The position numbers and the translations under genes are program-made. Under the pieces are notes generated by a model, which had not been told where the DNA came from, did not search any database, and saw only the letters and a list, made by a program, of their open reading frames with translations. Below, piece by piece: positions 56,501 through 62,398 of a DNA stretch of 62,398 nt; the first letter of the stretch is position 1, and the number at the start of each line of letters is the position of its first letter. Location of the stretch: assembly GCF_014925385.1 (NCBI RefSeq), contig NZ_JACSDK010000023.1, forward strand, positions 1 through 62,398. The letters are read 5' to 3'. This stretch comes from Pelagibius marinus (lineage in GTDB: Bacteria > Pseudomonadota > Alphaproteobacteria > Kiloniellales > Kiloniellaceae).

Positions 56501-59289
56501 CCTTCCGGACGCACTTCGGTGGTGGTCGCCTTGAAACCGACCGTGAAGTCGTTGCTGTCGTCGATCGGCAGCTTGACGCCGATCAGGCCGGAGATGTCGA
56601 TATCCAGGCCGACGGTGTCCTCACCGTCGAAGGTCAGGATCAGGCAGTCGCCGAAGACCTGCACCTGGGCGATCACCGTGCCGCCCTCGACCGGAACCTC
56701 CAGCTCGTCGCCCAGGGGATCGCCCCCGGCGTCGACGAACATGGCCCCGGCGTCGGCGCCCTGCAGATCGATCTTCAGCTGGGTGATGGCCTCGGAGCCG
56801 TCCTGGTCGATCAGACCGGCTTGCAGCATGTCGAGCGGAATAATCAGGTTGCTCTCGCCGGAGCCCTCGCCGTGCAGCGCCGGATCGATCTGACCGTCCT
56901 CGACGAAGTCAGCCGAAGCGCCCTCGACGTTCAGGCCGGCACCGTCGGCCACGGCCTGGACCTCGACGTTCAGCACCGCCTGGTGCGTCGCTTCGTTGTT
57001 GTCGAGGGTCAGTTCACCGTCGATGTCGAACTCGGTGGCCGTGACCTCCAGGTTCAGCTGGAAATCATCGTCGCTGTGCTGCGGCAGGCGCACCTGGAAG
57101 GGCGTGTCGGAATTGCCGGAGAGGTCAATCGACTGCACACGGTCGGCGGCGTCGAAGACCAGAGTCATCACGCCATCGACGATTTCGATGGTCGCCGTGG
57201 CCAGACCGGTGGAGCCGTCGGCAAAGGTGGCTGCCACCTCGACGGTCTCGCCGTTGACCAGCACCTGGTCGCCGACCATGAAGTTGGTGGCCGTCGGATC
57301 GTCCACGTCCGACAGCGGGGCCTCCAGGCCGTAGGGATCGACGCCGCCGGGCTCCGCCTCGGCATAGGTCGAGATGACGATCTTGGTCAGGCTCTCCGAG
57401 CCGTCGATGTCGGTCACCGCGGCGACGAAGCCGGCGCCGAAGATCGGCTCCTGGTCTACGGGGCAGTCGTCGCCATAGTCGCCGCCGCCCTGGCTGTCGT
57501 CCACTTGCTGCAGGCTCACCGGACCTGGGTAGGGTTCCTCACCGCCCGGCTGCCCGGCGTTGTCTTCGTTGTAGGCAAGGTAGGACGTGATGATCTCGCA
57601 GCCGCAGCCCGCAGTATCGAAGGGACCGGAGGCGACCAGGAGACCCTGGGTCGGCGCGCCCGGCATGTCTTCGTTGGTGTTGACGTCACCGACGATGGCC
57701 ACGAAGCCGCCGCCGACGACATCCCAGTTGTCGAAGGAGGTGAAGTCGTCCTGGAAGATCACCTCTTCGCCCCGGGTGACGATCAGGTCGTCGACCAGCA
57801 AGGCAGAGTCGACGGCGTTGTCGTTCAGGTTCATCACGCCGACACCGATCTCGTAGGTGCCGCTGAAGTCGGCCGTCCCGCTGAAGGTGAAGTAGCCGGA
57901 CTCCTCGCTCCAGGTCAGGATGAAATCCTCGCCGAGGTAGATCGCGAAGGTGTCTTCATTGGCGTCGCTGACGGAGGCGATCGGAAAGACTTCACCGTTG
58001 ATGGTGACAAAGGCGAAGTCGTTGAAGAACTCACCGGGGCCGCCATTCTCGGCGTCGAGAAAGTTGAAGGTCATCTCGACGTGGTCGCCGGCTTCAAGCT
58101 CCAGCGTGGTCTTGATGGCCGTGCCGTCCGTGGCATCGCCATAGACGACGCCATCGATGGCCCCGCCTTCCAGGCCGAGGAACGCCTCGATCTGGTCGTC
58201 GCTGGCCCCGTAAGCGTCGCTCTCACAGCCCTCGGCGCCGTCAAAAATCGCAATCGGGTTGTCGGCCGCGGAATCGATGATCGCCGTGGCGGAACCGGAG
58301 ATGACGGAGGTGTCGCCGCTGTCCGGATCGGAGATGGTCGCCGTCACCGTCAGGGGAATGTCGTCGCCGCTGTCCTCGGGCGGCAGCAGAAAAAGGCCGG
58401 AGGCCAGGTCCGCCGGGGTCAGCAGCGGCGAGGTACCGCCGCTGGTGTCGACGATGTTGGCCGGGTCGGTGCCGCCGACAAAGAGAACGGCGCCCGCGGG
58501 AATGCCGGACAGCGTCAGGGAGACGAGTTCCTCGTTGTCATCGGGGGTGAAGTTGATGATGACCTGCATCGGGAAGGTCGGCGTGTCGCAGTCGTCCTGG
58601 TTGGGCTGCCAGTCCTCGAAGCCCCCCTCGAAGGTGCCGACCGCGCCCTCACCGCCCTCGGTGATGGTCTCGAAGGTCAGGCCGATGACGCCGTCGGCCT
58701 CGTCAAAAGCGACCGGGTCGTCTTCGAGGTCGATCAGGCTGAACTGCAGGGCGGTCGGGGGAATCACACCCTGGGCGATCAGGAGATCGAGAATGCTGCC
58801 GAGGTTGTCGTCATAGGCGCTGGCGCCGCCGCTGGTCGCCCCGGGGCCGGCGGCGACCTCCTCAAGGGGCGCCTCCTGCTGGCCGGCCAGAGCCAGCGCC
58901 TGGCTGACCAGGAGGGAGGAATCGATCTCGGCGCCGCCGATCTGGAAGGTAGCTGTCTCGCCGTCCTGCGCGGCCAGGTCGAGGAAGACGATACGGCTGT
59001 CGACACTGCCGTCGCCGTCGTCATCGAAGCCGAGGACCAGATTGCCCTCGTCCACCTGGACCTGAGCCGAAGCCGGGTCGAAGTTCAGGATCACGGTCTG
59101 GTTCGGAGCCGGGTCCAGGACGACGGTCTGACCGGGGGCCGGCCGCGCCACCACCAGGGGAGCATCGGCCTGGCCGACCGCCACCTGGGCATCACCGCGC
59201 CCGGTGCTGCTCTCGACGGAGCTGCTCTCAGGGGTCTGGTCGTTCTCGGTCTGGATCTGTTCGTTGCCGCGCTGCAGATCGTCAGTCAT
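47503..59289 (-). CDS. Giant LapA-like adhesin with Ig-like repeats, von Willebrand A and RTX domains
   Basis: About 3928 residues from the ATG at 59289 (MTDDLQRGNE, matching the other giant's [14 protein letters not shown] 7 nt upstream); an ATG at 59319 would add 10 residues. No Sec signal. Order: shared N-terminal module (about 50-140) with EF-hand-like Asp89-Asp97; putative LapG site Ala146-Ala147-Gly148; cadherin-like domain (~190-335); an unrepeated jelly-roll-like domain (~360-500); three DGSE-type T1SS repeats (~590-1170); alternating beta-sandwich modules with near-identical duplications (~1170-2670); lamin-tail-like domain (~2690-2980); RTX (~3010-3090); von Willebrand A domain (~3113-3326) with MIDAS Asp3126-Ser3128-Ser3130 (DVSGSMG); RTX, more beta domains, RTX, and a secretion domain (TDFSLGEDDVLDLSDLL to the end). 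A cell-surface adhesin; the ligand is unknown. Confidence 0.92.
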   Translation of the reverse strand: MTDDLQRGNEQIQTENDQTPESSSVESSTGRGDAQVAVGQADAPLVVARPAPGQTVVLDPAPNQTVILNFDPASAQVQVDEGNLVLGFDDDGDGSVDSRIVFLDLAAQDGETATFQIGGAEIDSSLLVSQALALAGQQEAPLEEVAAGPGATSGGASAYDDNLGSILDLLIAQGVIPPTALQFSLIDLEDDPVAFDEADGVIGLTFETITEGGEGAVGTFEGGFEDWQPNQDDCDTPTFPMQVIINFTPDDNEELVSLTLSGIPAGAVLFVGGTDPANIVDTSGGTSPLLTPADLASGLFLLPPEDSGDDIPLTVTATISDPDSGDTSVISGSATAIIDSAADNPIAIFDGAEGCESDAYGASDDQIEAFLGLEGGAIDGVVYGDATDGTAIKTTLELEAGDHVEMTFNFLDAENGGPGEFFNDFAFVTINGEVFPIASVSDANEDTFAIYLGEDFILTWSEESGYFTFSGTADFSGTYEIGVGVMNLNDNAVDSALLVDDLIVTRGEEVIFQDDFTSFDNWDVVGGGFVAIVGDVNTNEDMPGAPTQGLLVASGPFDTAGCGCEIITSYLAYNEDNAGQPGGEEPYPGPVSLQQVDDSQGGGDYGDDCPVDQEPIFGAGFVAAVTDIDGSESLTKIVISTYAEAEPGGVDPYGLEAPLSDVDDPTATNFMVGDQVLVNGETVEVAATFADGSTGLATATIEIVDGVMTLVFDAADRVQSIDLSGNSDTPFQVRLPQHSDDDFQLNLEVTATEFDIDGELTLDNNEATHQAVLNVEVQAVADGAGLNVEGASADFVEDGQIDPALHGEGSGESNLIIPLDMLQAGLIDQDGSEAITQLKIDLQGADAGAMFVDAGGDPLGDELEVPVEGGTVIAQVQVFGDCLILTFDGEDTVGLDIDISGLIGVKLPIDDSNDFTVGFKATTTEVRPEGDVSCESKTTETSYDVHVGGVAGPAAITFGSYDNFPGCDEPQVDGNTLTLSLFEDGESAVEDQGGEGGDAGPQIVPIFFSAATQDSDGSEKITRVEINLDGAPEGTIFVSGGLLLEANDEVAGGTVSFDGDTLVLTFVEPGLDSVDLSAIGVEVPQHSDDDFSIQIKTTTTEYDDDGVDPAVATYETDATINVKIDAVADPVTVSIDAVSSNGGDEAFAPGEAGTVTVDATFSDFEDGSEVHTVTVEIPEGFTVTDLAGGTQDGDTVSWTVTGGSFQAVLGVQANEGLTEDETVIWEAEAKAVEQNENTGGGEGDAECTTENNVATATAEDDVTLDPALPPEVSVSLQGEPLCIKEDGEGEFTVTVTAQGDDFVSEILVENLPGAADGWTTSVVGNDGGSFNPVTGIYTTSGQPGAVILTVSLTPPADSDLDVETEMGADISFTATAEDPDSGDTADAAPVTADVDVDAVADVVTVDIDAVSTSGDEAFAPGETGTVTVDATFGDSTDGSEVHTVTVTVPAGFTVTDLDGGTLNGAEISWTTTDPNFQAVLQVEADDPLPGEQPADWQAEAKAVEQNTNTDPAQGDVECTTDDNEESDQASDRVTLDPALPPEVSVSLQGEPLCIKEDGEGEFTVTVTAQGDDFVSEILVENLPGAADGWTTSVVGNDGGSFNPVTGIYTTSGQPGAVILTVSLTPPADSDLDVETEMGADISFTATAEDPDSGDTADAAPVTADVDVDAVADVVTVDIDAVSTSGDEAFAPGETGTVTVDATFGDSTDGSEVHTVTVTVPAGFTVTDLDGGTLNGAEISWTTTDPNFQAVLQVEADDPLPGEQPADWQAEAKAVEQNTNTDPAQGDVECTTDDNEESDQASDRVTLDPALPPSIDVDLEGNEACIKEDGSLEFDITVSAEAGSDDVLDEVTFGQFQALESAGWTVDVDDNGAGGSFAPDFTYTPDGTDQSVVFTVTLTPPADSDADVFNELAADLSVSATVADPDSGDTASSGPVTIDVNVDAVVDGSEVTQTAAASGNEDTEIDLNLAIALGGDSTTGPGESQGGTDTDGSESVTEVVVTLSTGELGWTLAGTIGAPVENPAGTWTFDTAGESLADVQSLVDSLTVTPPAGFDGTVDVTVVTTTAEAATEAGPNGGSGVECDDDDNVDVDTYTFEVTVDPTVTPPTVDVDLEGNEACIKEDGSVEFDVTVTSQDDDVIDEVTFSQFKALADAGWTVNIVDNSAGGSFDANFTYTADGADQSVIFTVTLTPPADSDVDVLGTLVSDLSVSATAKDGVLVSTPSTPVVIDVNVDAVVDGSEMTQTAAATGDEDTEIDLNLAIALGGDSTTGVGDLDQPANQGGTDTDGSESVTEVVVTLSTGELGWTLAGTIGAPVENPAGTWTFDTAGESLADVQSLVDSLTVTPPAGFDGTVDVTVVTTTAEAATEAGPNGGSGVECDDDDNVDVDTYTFEVTVDPTVTPPTVDVDLEGNEACIKEDGSVEFDVTVTSQDDDVIDEVTFSQFKALADAGWTVNIVDNSAGGSFDANFTYTADGVDQAVTFTVTLTPPADSDEDVFTELGSDLSVSATAKDGVLVSAPSTPVVIDIDVDAVADGESDGLSVSIEVNDGADADTEFNAGETGTVKVSATFGDYTDGSETHTVLVDIPDDFSVVLPLPATPPGVSASVNLDGDVEFTVADGTSGFTDYIFEVTASGAITDPDTYIFSATAKAVEENTNTDPNAGDVECDDGDNEAISVAFDDADVQPIESLLGKIVINEVGLGVSKEQTVDFSGPNDFHVDAGLNYIEIRNIANNAAGVNGQAIEQLDIEIVGPDGTVVTIDLSTLSGSVGSHGLAAKEYLVLYEDGTWAIYDAGGDVKNSSSFGTYTANSPWGFGDNTSDELAVNLMQEVTTGTFVHVDGLLANGAETGGLSHTANDIWDSAFDGSTAAAALLGDVVNNQQFNGLIGDQWALLNAILDSGQSVLLDAEALNEAVNDGVDDATKVFSRVYSDNVPGQAHIPGDTVNGGDPDIDTNQELDWTTSNQSTQGAINQAADDFNPQDNSGDMDPAQGVGTNDEVAGQTVIDVSEGGEADTVNEADDNLLEGGRGQDFLFGDNDANTLLGGDHNDFLFGDQGDDRLEGEKGADLLVDVDGEDVLIGGAGDDVLIGGEERLDGDVAVSDASGDLLVGDNIIEGEVPTFNVVYVMDVSGSMGWDFAGNEPGDPGFTPPTRLDLAKDAFLTLNQQIIDAGFAGVVNIKVVPFSSSGTDLNTLEFTRADDPNLASQINALTAGGGTQYESPLQIAADWLTEDIGGGTERHEGSENFIFFLSDGGDNDGYSPSAGLQADLYAGGITNLTIEAFGFGAPGGTDFVPDELDMVETGTTGPTTGADYATIVDNVDDIQTIFSGISLTDENFGEDVILGGSGNDMIFGDTLVVDPDFVGSDAAYAQMVFNDVEGPALRLPLDTIGLSDWIEGGAGNDSVMGQAGDDTITGQEGDDVIYGGDGDDLVVHTLSEETTGAAGNHYDGGHGTDKLVLNLTAAEAANATIAQAVQDLAAFIGANSDPSSISGSGALGAFTTLGLEVRNFEDLEVLVDGVPISPNADAFTLVTNQSTPFDVDESYIAHFGDDGIGGPVSLNSVSGSASYSAPDVTVNGNFSYVVENDNADLSAPGAVTLVDDSDDNTLTGTAGRDLIIGEANTPADNVTITGAVTAGSTLNTGDDQFSFTLSTAVAGLSITQIVIDLGDAGNFDISGSFSNDFTVGGGSTVGGVSSAVTDGDSTLTITIPAGNFADGDTLTFGIDTDDGTAEFDNGGNFGDEGIPVTITLSDGTVLNGNYADDGSASSLTITGVADSTTGLLLEGLGGDDVLLGSDEADTLDGGAGDDLLNGGAGDDVLTGGADADTFAFSYGGSFEEDTVTDFSLGEDDVLDLSDLLGGGLSSDPDGAELDAYLNISTSGGDTIIDVETDGFGSFDDFRIVLEGVSLDANNSISDEDVINALLNSGNLVV
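51872..53340 (-). repeat. 888-nt period coding repeat, ~581 nt identical
   Basis: 51872-52452 and 52760-53340 appear identical by eye over 581 nt (shift 888 nt = 296 residues). The flanking 300 nt of each unit is similar but diverged. The repeat encodes beta-sandwich modules of the 3928-residue adhesin (about residues 1984-2473). Confidence 0.85.
53855..55480 (-). repeat. Near-identical 813-nt tandem coding duplication
   Basis: Copy 1 is 53855-54667 and copy 2 is 54668-55480 (271 residues each). I see two base differences, in the Val-Thr-Val stretch near 54598/55411. It encodes two beta-sandwich modules (DIDAVSTSGDEAFAPGETG... and ...LQGEPLCIKEDGEGEF). This indicates very recent duplication or gene conversion. 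Confidence 0.88.
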
Positions 59290-59867
59290 TACCCATCTCC
59301 AATTGGCGCCCACCCCCAAATGCAGACGCTGACCGCAAGGAACACGGTCCCATTAATCCAAAATTCGCGCTGAACGCGAATGCCCCTATGCAAGGCGTCC
59401 GCAGTCTGTGGGAATCGTGTGGCATTTACAAGAAAGGTTCAATTAATTGATATGGATTTATGTATGAGGTTTGGTGCTCTTATGGTTAACGGCAGATAGC
59501 GGCAGGTAAGGGATGGGGGCTCAAAAACGCGGATTCTGTTAGGAAAAGTTAATTTCGGCCCCAAATGCCGTTAACCCTCTTGTGATATTGATGTGACCTA
59601 CTGGAGGTCATTAGGCGCGATCGCTAGCTGACCTATAAGCTGAATTGGACTGACCAGACAGCACTATAGGAATGGCTTTTTCTCGTAATAGTTGTAGCGT
59701 CGGGCGCGGGAAGCCCCTGAACCAAGCCTCCCGGGGGCAGGAATTCTGGATTTGGTAAAGAAAAAGCCCCCATGGCGTTAGCCATGGGGGCTCTTCCTGT
59801 TAGGCGTCTGGGCCGTCCGGCCGGAGTTATGCCCCTCTAATTGAGGCTCCCCGCCGTGTGCCGCAGA
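59290..59867. other. Promoter/leader region of the 3928-residue adhesin gene and 3' end of ompA-like gene
   Basis: No gene is seen. AT-rich 59400-59600 holds GTTAAC at 59485-59490 and 59570-59575; on the minus strand the first lies within TTAACCAT (59482-59489), the wording of a CtrA half-site. 59346-59363 (GGTCCC.TTAATCCAAAA) resembles an element before the other giant gene. The ompA-like terminator is at 59756-59792. Confidence 0.55.
59756..59792 (-). terminator. Rho-independent terminator of the OmpA-domain gene
   Basis: A perfect 12-bp inverted repeat (AGCCCCCATGGC/GCCATGGGGGCT) with a GTTA/TAAC loop is followed on the minus strand by TTTTTCTTT, about 75 nt after the stop codon. Confidence 0.9.
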
Positions 59868-60818
59868 TTACTGCAGGTTAATCACGACCGCGCGGTTGCC
59901 TTCCTCGCGCACGCCGTCCGCCGTCGGGATCAGCGGCTGGGTTTCACCCACCGCCTCACCGCTGATGCGGACCGGATCAACACCACCGCTCACCAACTCC
60001 TCGATCACGCGGTTGGCGCGACGCTCGGAGAGGGTCTGGTTGTAGGCCACCGGGCCGGAGCGGTCGGCGTGGCCGACGATCTTCAGCGAGGTGTCCGGGC
60101 TCGCCAAGGCGGCGTCCAGAGCCTCACGGACGATGGTCTCGTTGCCCGGGGCGTAGTTGGTACTGTCGAAGTTGAACAGCGCGATGAACTGCATCTGCGA
60201 CGGCGTCGCGGCGGCCATGGCCGGCGCCGGCGTGGTGTAGTCGATCTCGGTCAGGGCGTAGTTGGCCTGAGCCTCAACCGCAGCCATCGCCGATTCGAAC
60301 TCGGCGCGGCAGCCCTCGGCATCGCCGGTGCGGCCGTCCTCGGTCGCCTCGATCCAGCAGTCGTACTTGACCTGGGCGAAGGCCGCATCCTGCGGCGCCA
60401 GGTAGCGGGCACCCTTGTCGAAGCCGCGACGCAGACGCTCAAGGGCCGACTGGAAGGTCGCCGCCTGCTCGTCCGTCAGCTCGCGGTCCATCGGAGCGTC
60501 CGGCAGCACAACCGAGTTCTTCTTGGCTGTGCGGGCCTTGTGATTGAACAGCTCGCCGTCGACAAAGTCCCAATCCGCCTCGAGCCAAGCGTCAGAGCGG
60601 TCTTCCGACAACTCAACATAACCGGCATAGAGGCCCTGGTTGAAAGCGATGCCGTTGGCCTCCAGGTCCAACCCGCTGCGGGTGTCGAAGACGCTCCCGA
60701 AGGGATGGTCCCAAAAATCGGTGCCAGGAACGTTGAACGGCGTAATCGCATTGGCCGGCGCGGCCATCGAAACCGCAACCGCCAAGCCGGCGCCAACGAT
60801 AATTCCTTTCGCCTTCAT
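59868..60818 (-). CDS. OmpA-C-domain envelope protein
   Basis: A 316-residue protein from the ATG at 60818 (GGGGAAAG ribosome site); the frame is open further upstream, but that sequence has no protein character. The signal peptide MKAKGIIVGAGLAVAVSMAA with ANA cleavage lies at about residue 24. There is no Cys at the cleavage point, so it is not a typical lipoprotein. The middle (25-200) is mostly charged and helical, with no OmpA beta-barrel; DCWIEATEDG and EGCRAEF could form a disulfide. The C-terminal OmpA/MotB domain (about 205-316) has FNFDSTNYAPG, IVGHADRSGPVAYNQTLSERRA and a final GNRAVVINLQ, the peptidoglycan-binding core. Periplasmic, linking envelope and wall. A role with the adhesin system is suggested only by position. 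Confidence 0.88.
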   Translation of the reverse strand: MKAKGIIVGAGLAVAVSMAAPANAITPFNVPGTDFWDHPFGSVFDTRSGLDLEANGIAFNQGLYAGYVELSEDRSDAWLEADWDFVDGELFNHKARTAKKNSVVLPDAPMDRELTDEQAATFQSALERLRRGFDKGARYLAPQDAAFAQVKYDCWIEATEDGRTGDAEGCRAEFESAMAAVEAQANYALTEIDYTTPAPAMAAATPSQMQFIALFNFDSTNYAPGNETIVREALDAALASPDTSLKIVGHADRSGPVAYNQTLSERRANRVIEELVSGGVDPVRISGEAVGETQPLIPTADGVREEGNRAVVINLQ

Positions 60819-61057
60819 ATCGGCTTTCCCCTTTGATAATTCCCCTGCGCTGGACATCGTGCAGGCCCTGCACAACACCCCACAGAATACATGATTAACA
60901 CATCGAAGAGCGGTATAGCCAGATTCTCTGAAAGGTGCAAGCGAAGCTACTGCAACGATTTGAATTACTTCGGCTTTGCAGAGGCGCAATTTAGGGGTGC
61001 TCAACTCCCCTATAAAGCGAATTCCAGCGATATTATTCGTGTTTAGGTTCCCGAAAA

Positions 61058-62398
61058 TTAACCTCCGGGGATCAAATTTCGTCGTTTCAGGCCGTCCAGG
61101 CGGGAAGCGGCCGTGCGATCGCCCTGCTCCGCGGCCAAGGCATACCACTTTGCCGCTTCGCCGTAATCTGCGGCGACGCCCTGGCCCTGCTCATAGAGCA
61201 GGCCCAGGTTGAACTGCGCCTGGGCCAGCCCCTGATCCGCCGCAGCCCGCCACCAGCGCGCCGCCTCGGCCGGATCCCGACTGACCCCCTCGCCGTTCAT
61301 GTAAAAGAAGCCAAGGTTGGACTGGGCGCGGGGCTCGCCCTGCTCCGCCGCCTTGCGGGTCCAGCGGGCCGCCTCCGCCAAGTCTTTGCTCACCCCGCGG
61401 CCGCGGTAGTACCGCTGGCCGAGACTGGCCTGGGCCAGCATGTCGCCGGCCTCGGCCAGGCGTTTCACCCTGTCGAGTTCGCTTTCGTTGGGCAGCGCGG
61501 CCTGCAGGGAAGCCCCGGCCGGCGCTTCGCGGGTTTGCGCCGCCGCCCGCGCCCGGGCGGCCGCCTGCTCGGCGGTGGCCTTCTCCGCCGCAGCCTGCAG
61601 CGAAGCCGACTGAGCCGCCGCCTTTTCGGCCGCGGCCTTCTCCGCCGCCAGCCGCCGGGCCTCCTCGGCCCGTAGCGGCTCGGCCTGGGCGCTCAGGGCG
61701 CTGCGGGTTTGCGGCAGCAGGTAGCCGGTCGCATCGGCGCCCGCCACCTGTTGATAGGAACGAATACCTTCTCTGGTGCCAGGCCCGAAACTGCCGTCGA
61801 TGCCACCGCTGTAGTGTCCCAGGGCCCGCAAATCGCGCTGGATCTCGCGACGCTCCTCGGTGGACAGCGCCGCCTCAGCGGTCTTCAACTGCTCGAGCTG
61901 CTTTTCCGCCTCCGAGGGCTCAGGCACGGCGGCGACCTGTTCCTCTGCCGCTGCGCCACCGGCAGGAGTCACTTCGTCGGCGGCCGGCGTCGCGGCGGCA
62001 AGCTGCGCCGCCTCGACGGCCTTGGCTTCCTCCGCCGCCTTGGCCTCCTCCGCCGCCTTGGCCTCGGCGGCAAGACGCGCCTCTTCGGCAGCCTTGGCCT
62101 CGGCGGCCAGCCGTTCCTCTTCGGCGGCCTTGGCTTCGGCGGCCAGACGCGCTTCCTCGGCAGCCTTGGCCTCCTCCGCCGCCTTGGCCTCGGCGGCAAG
62201 ACGCGCTTCCTCGGCAGCCTTGGCCTCCTCCGCCACCTTGGCCTCGGCGGCAAGACGCGCCTCTTCGGCAGCCTTGGCCTCGGCGGCCAGCCGTTCTTCT
62301 TCGGCGGCCTTGGCTTCGGCGGCCAGACGCGCTTCCTCGGCAGCCTTGGCCTCCCCCCCCCCCCTTGGCCCGGCGGGGAGGCGCGGCTCCCCCGGCTG
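61058..62398 (-). CDS. AEEAK-repeat protein with peptidoglycan-binding and Sel1 repeats (5' end missing)
   Basis: A partial gene; the frame runs off the window, so the start is not seen. At least ~392 residues are reliable. Order: a long Ala/Glu/Lys/Arg coiled-coil array (AEEARLAAEAKAAEEAKAAE-type, TolA-like); a short spacer; a PG_binding_1-like domain (EERREIQRDLRALGHYSGGI, then DGSFGPGTREGIRSYQ); a second Ala/Glu-rich helix; and at least three Sel1/TPR-like repeats (ASLGQRYYRGRGVSKDLAEA, AQSNLGFFYMNGEGVSRDPA, AQFNLGLLYEQGQGVAADYG). Likely a periplasmic or envelope scaffold protein, perhaps membrane-anchored by the missing N-terminus. The last ~50 bases of the window appear corrupted, so the translation there cannot be trusted. 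It is 239 nt upstream of the OmpA-domain gene on the same strand. Confidence 0.8.
   Translation of the reverse strand, partial: QPGEPRLPAGPRGGGEAKAAEEARLAAEAKAAEEERLAAEAKAAEEARLAAEAKVAEEAKAAEEARLAAEAKAAEEAKAAEEARLAAEAKAAEEERLAAEAKAAEEARLAAEAKAAEEAKAAEEAKAVEAAQLAAATPAADEVTPAGGAAAEEQVAAVPEPSEAEKQLEQLKTAEAALSTEERREIQRDLRALGHYSGGIDGSFGPGTREGIRSYQQVAGADATGYLLPQTRSALSAQAEPLRAEEARRLAAEKAAAEKAAAQSASLQAAAEKATAEQAAARARAAAQTREAPAGASLQAALPNESELDRVKRLAEAGDMLAQASLGQRYYRGRGVSKDLAEAARWTRKAAEQGEPRAQSNLGFFYMNGEGVSRDPAEAARWWRAAADQGLAQAQFNLGLLYEQGQGVAADYGEAAKWYALAAEQGDRTAASRLDGLKRRNLIPGG
61985..62345 (-). repeat. Ala/Glu/Lys coding repeat array
   Basis: Tandem, slightly diverged units of 15-48 nt (GCCTTGGCCTCGGCGGC and GCCTTGGCCTCCTCCGCC types) encode the coiled-coil region. 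Typical slippage-prone DNA, and the reason that sequence quality fails close to the window end. Confidence 0.75.

Noticed and set aside
54151-59373. 1740-codon plus-strand open frame opposite the 3928-residue adhesin
   Set aside because: Arg/Val-rich mirror of the adhesin repeats, with no recognisable domain or ribosome site.
60819-61148. Upstream extension of the OmpA-domain gene
   Set aside because: No protein character; the ATG at 60818 has a good ribosome site and starts a normal signal peptide.

Overview
The window looks like the chromosome of a high-GC alphaproteobacterium, most likely a marine or soil Rhodospirillales/Kiloniellales-type organism. This rests on a DUF1489 protein, a leucine/isovalerate (liu) catabolic operon, RHH_4-type and transglutaminase-like (BTLCP/LapG-type) proteins, and the general style of the type I secretion and RTX proteins. 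The assignment is inference from protein families; no rRNA or marker gene is present. I saw no tRNA, rRNA, CRISPR array or insertion sequence.

Layout. (1) 373-8924, minus strand: a tightly spaced operon for the lower leucine pathway: both methylcrotonyl-CoA carboxylase subunits, methylglutaconyl-CoA hydratase and HMG-CoA lyase. A K+ channel and a Kef-type cation/proton antiporter sit inside it, and a DUF1489 gene is last. (2) 9124-10705: three small genes of uncertain role, including a ribbon-helix-helix/PAS-like fusion and a small acidic protein. (3) 11006-21440: a type I secretion and adhesin-release cassette. It holds a TolC-family outer-membrane protein (minus) and, on the plus strand, an LssB/LapB-type ABC transporter, a HlyD/LapC-type adaptor, a LapG-like periplasmic cysteine protease, a membrane sensor with a PAS domain and a catalytically degenerate HD-GYP domain, and a trypsin-like secreted protease. 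(4) 21590-26062: a small conserved protein and three soluble glycosyltransferases, two of them tandem paralogues and one with a histone-H1-like Lys/Ala tail. (5) 26135-59289, minus strand: three giant secreted RTX proteins of 1262, 5514 and about 3928 residues, which fill more than half of the window. (6) 59868-62398, minus strand: an OmpA-domain lipoprotein-like/periplasmic protein and a partial AEEAK-repeat/peptidoglycan-binding/Sel1 protein that runs off the window.

How they may work together. Regions 3 to 5 read as one cell-surface adhesion system. The ABC/HlyD/TolC exporter would secrete the giant proteins. Two of them carry an Ala-Ala-Gly site next to a shared N-terminal module, at the position where LapG cuts LapA-type adhesins. 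No LapD (GGDEF-EAL) gene is present; the gene after the LapG-like protease is a two-TM sensor with a broken HD-GYP domain (HD changed to SQ, HH to MH, GYP kept). I propose that this is a LapD analogue built on a different c-di-GMP-binding fold. The glycosyltransferases could modify the adhesins or a surface polysaccharide.

The giant proteins are unusual in themselves. They show a composite repeat that alternates an RTX turn with an Ala-rich 'GDALA...N.A' segment (roughly 90-100 copies in the 5514-residue protein), a three-rung higher-order repeat, near-identical tandem 813-nt and 888-nt duplications, a von Willebrand A domain with an intact MIDAS, lamin-tail-like domains in all three, and a beta-propeller-like insertion in one. 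The last ~50 bases of the window look like poor-quality sequence.
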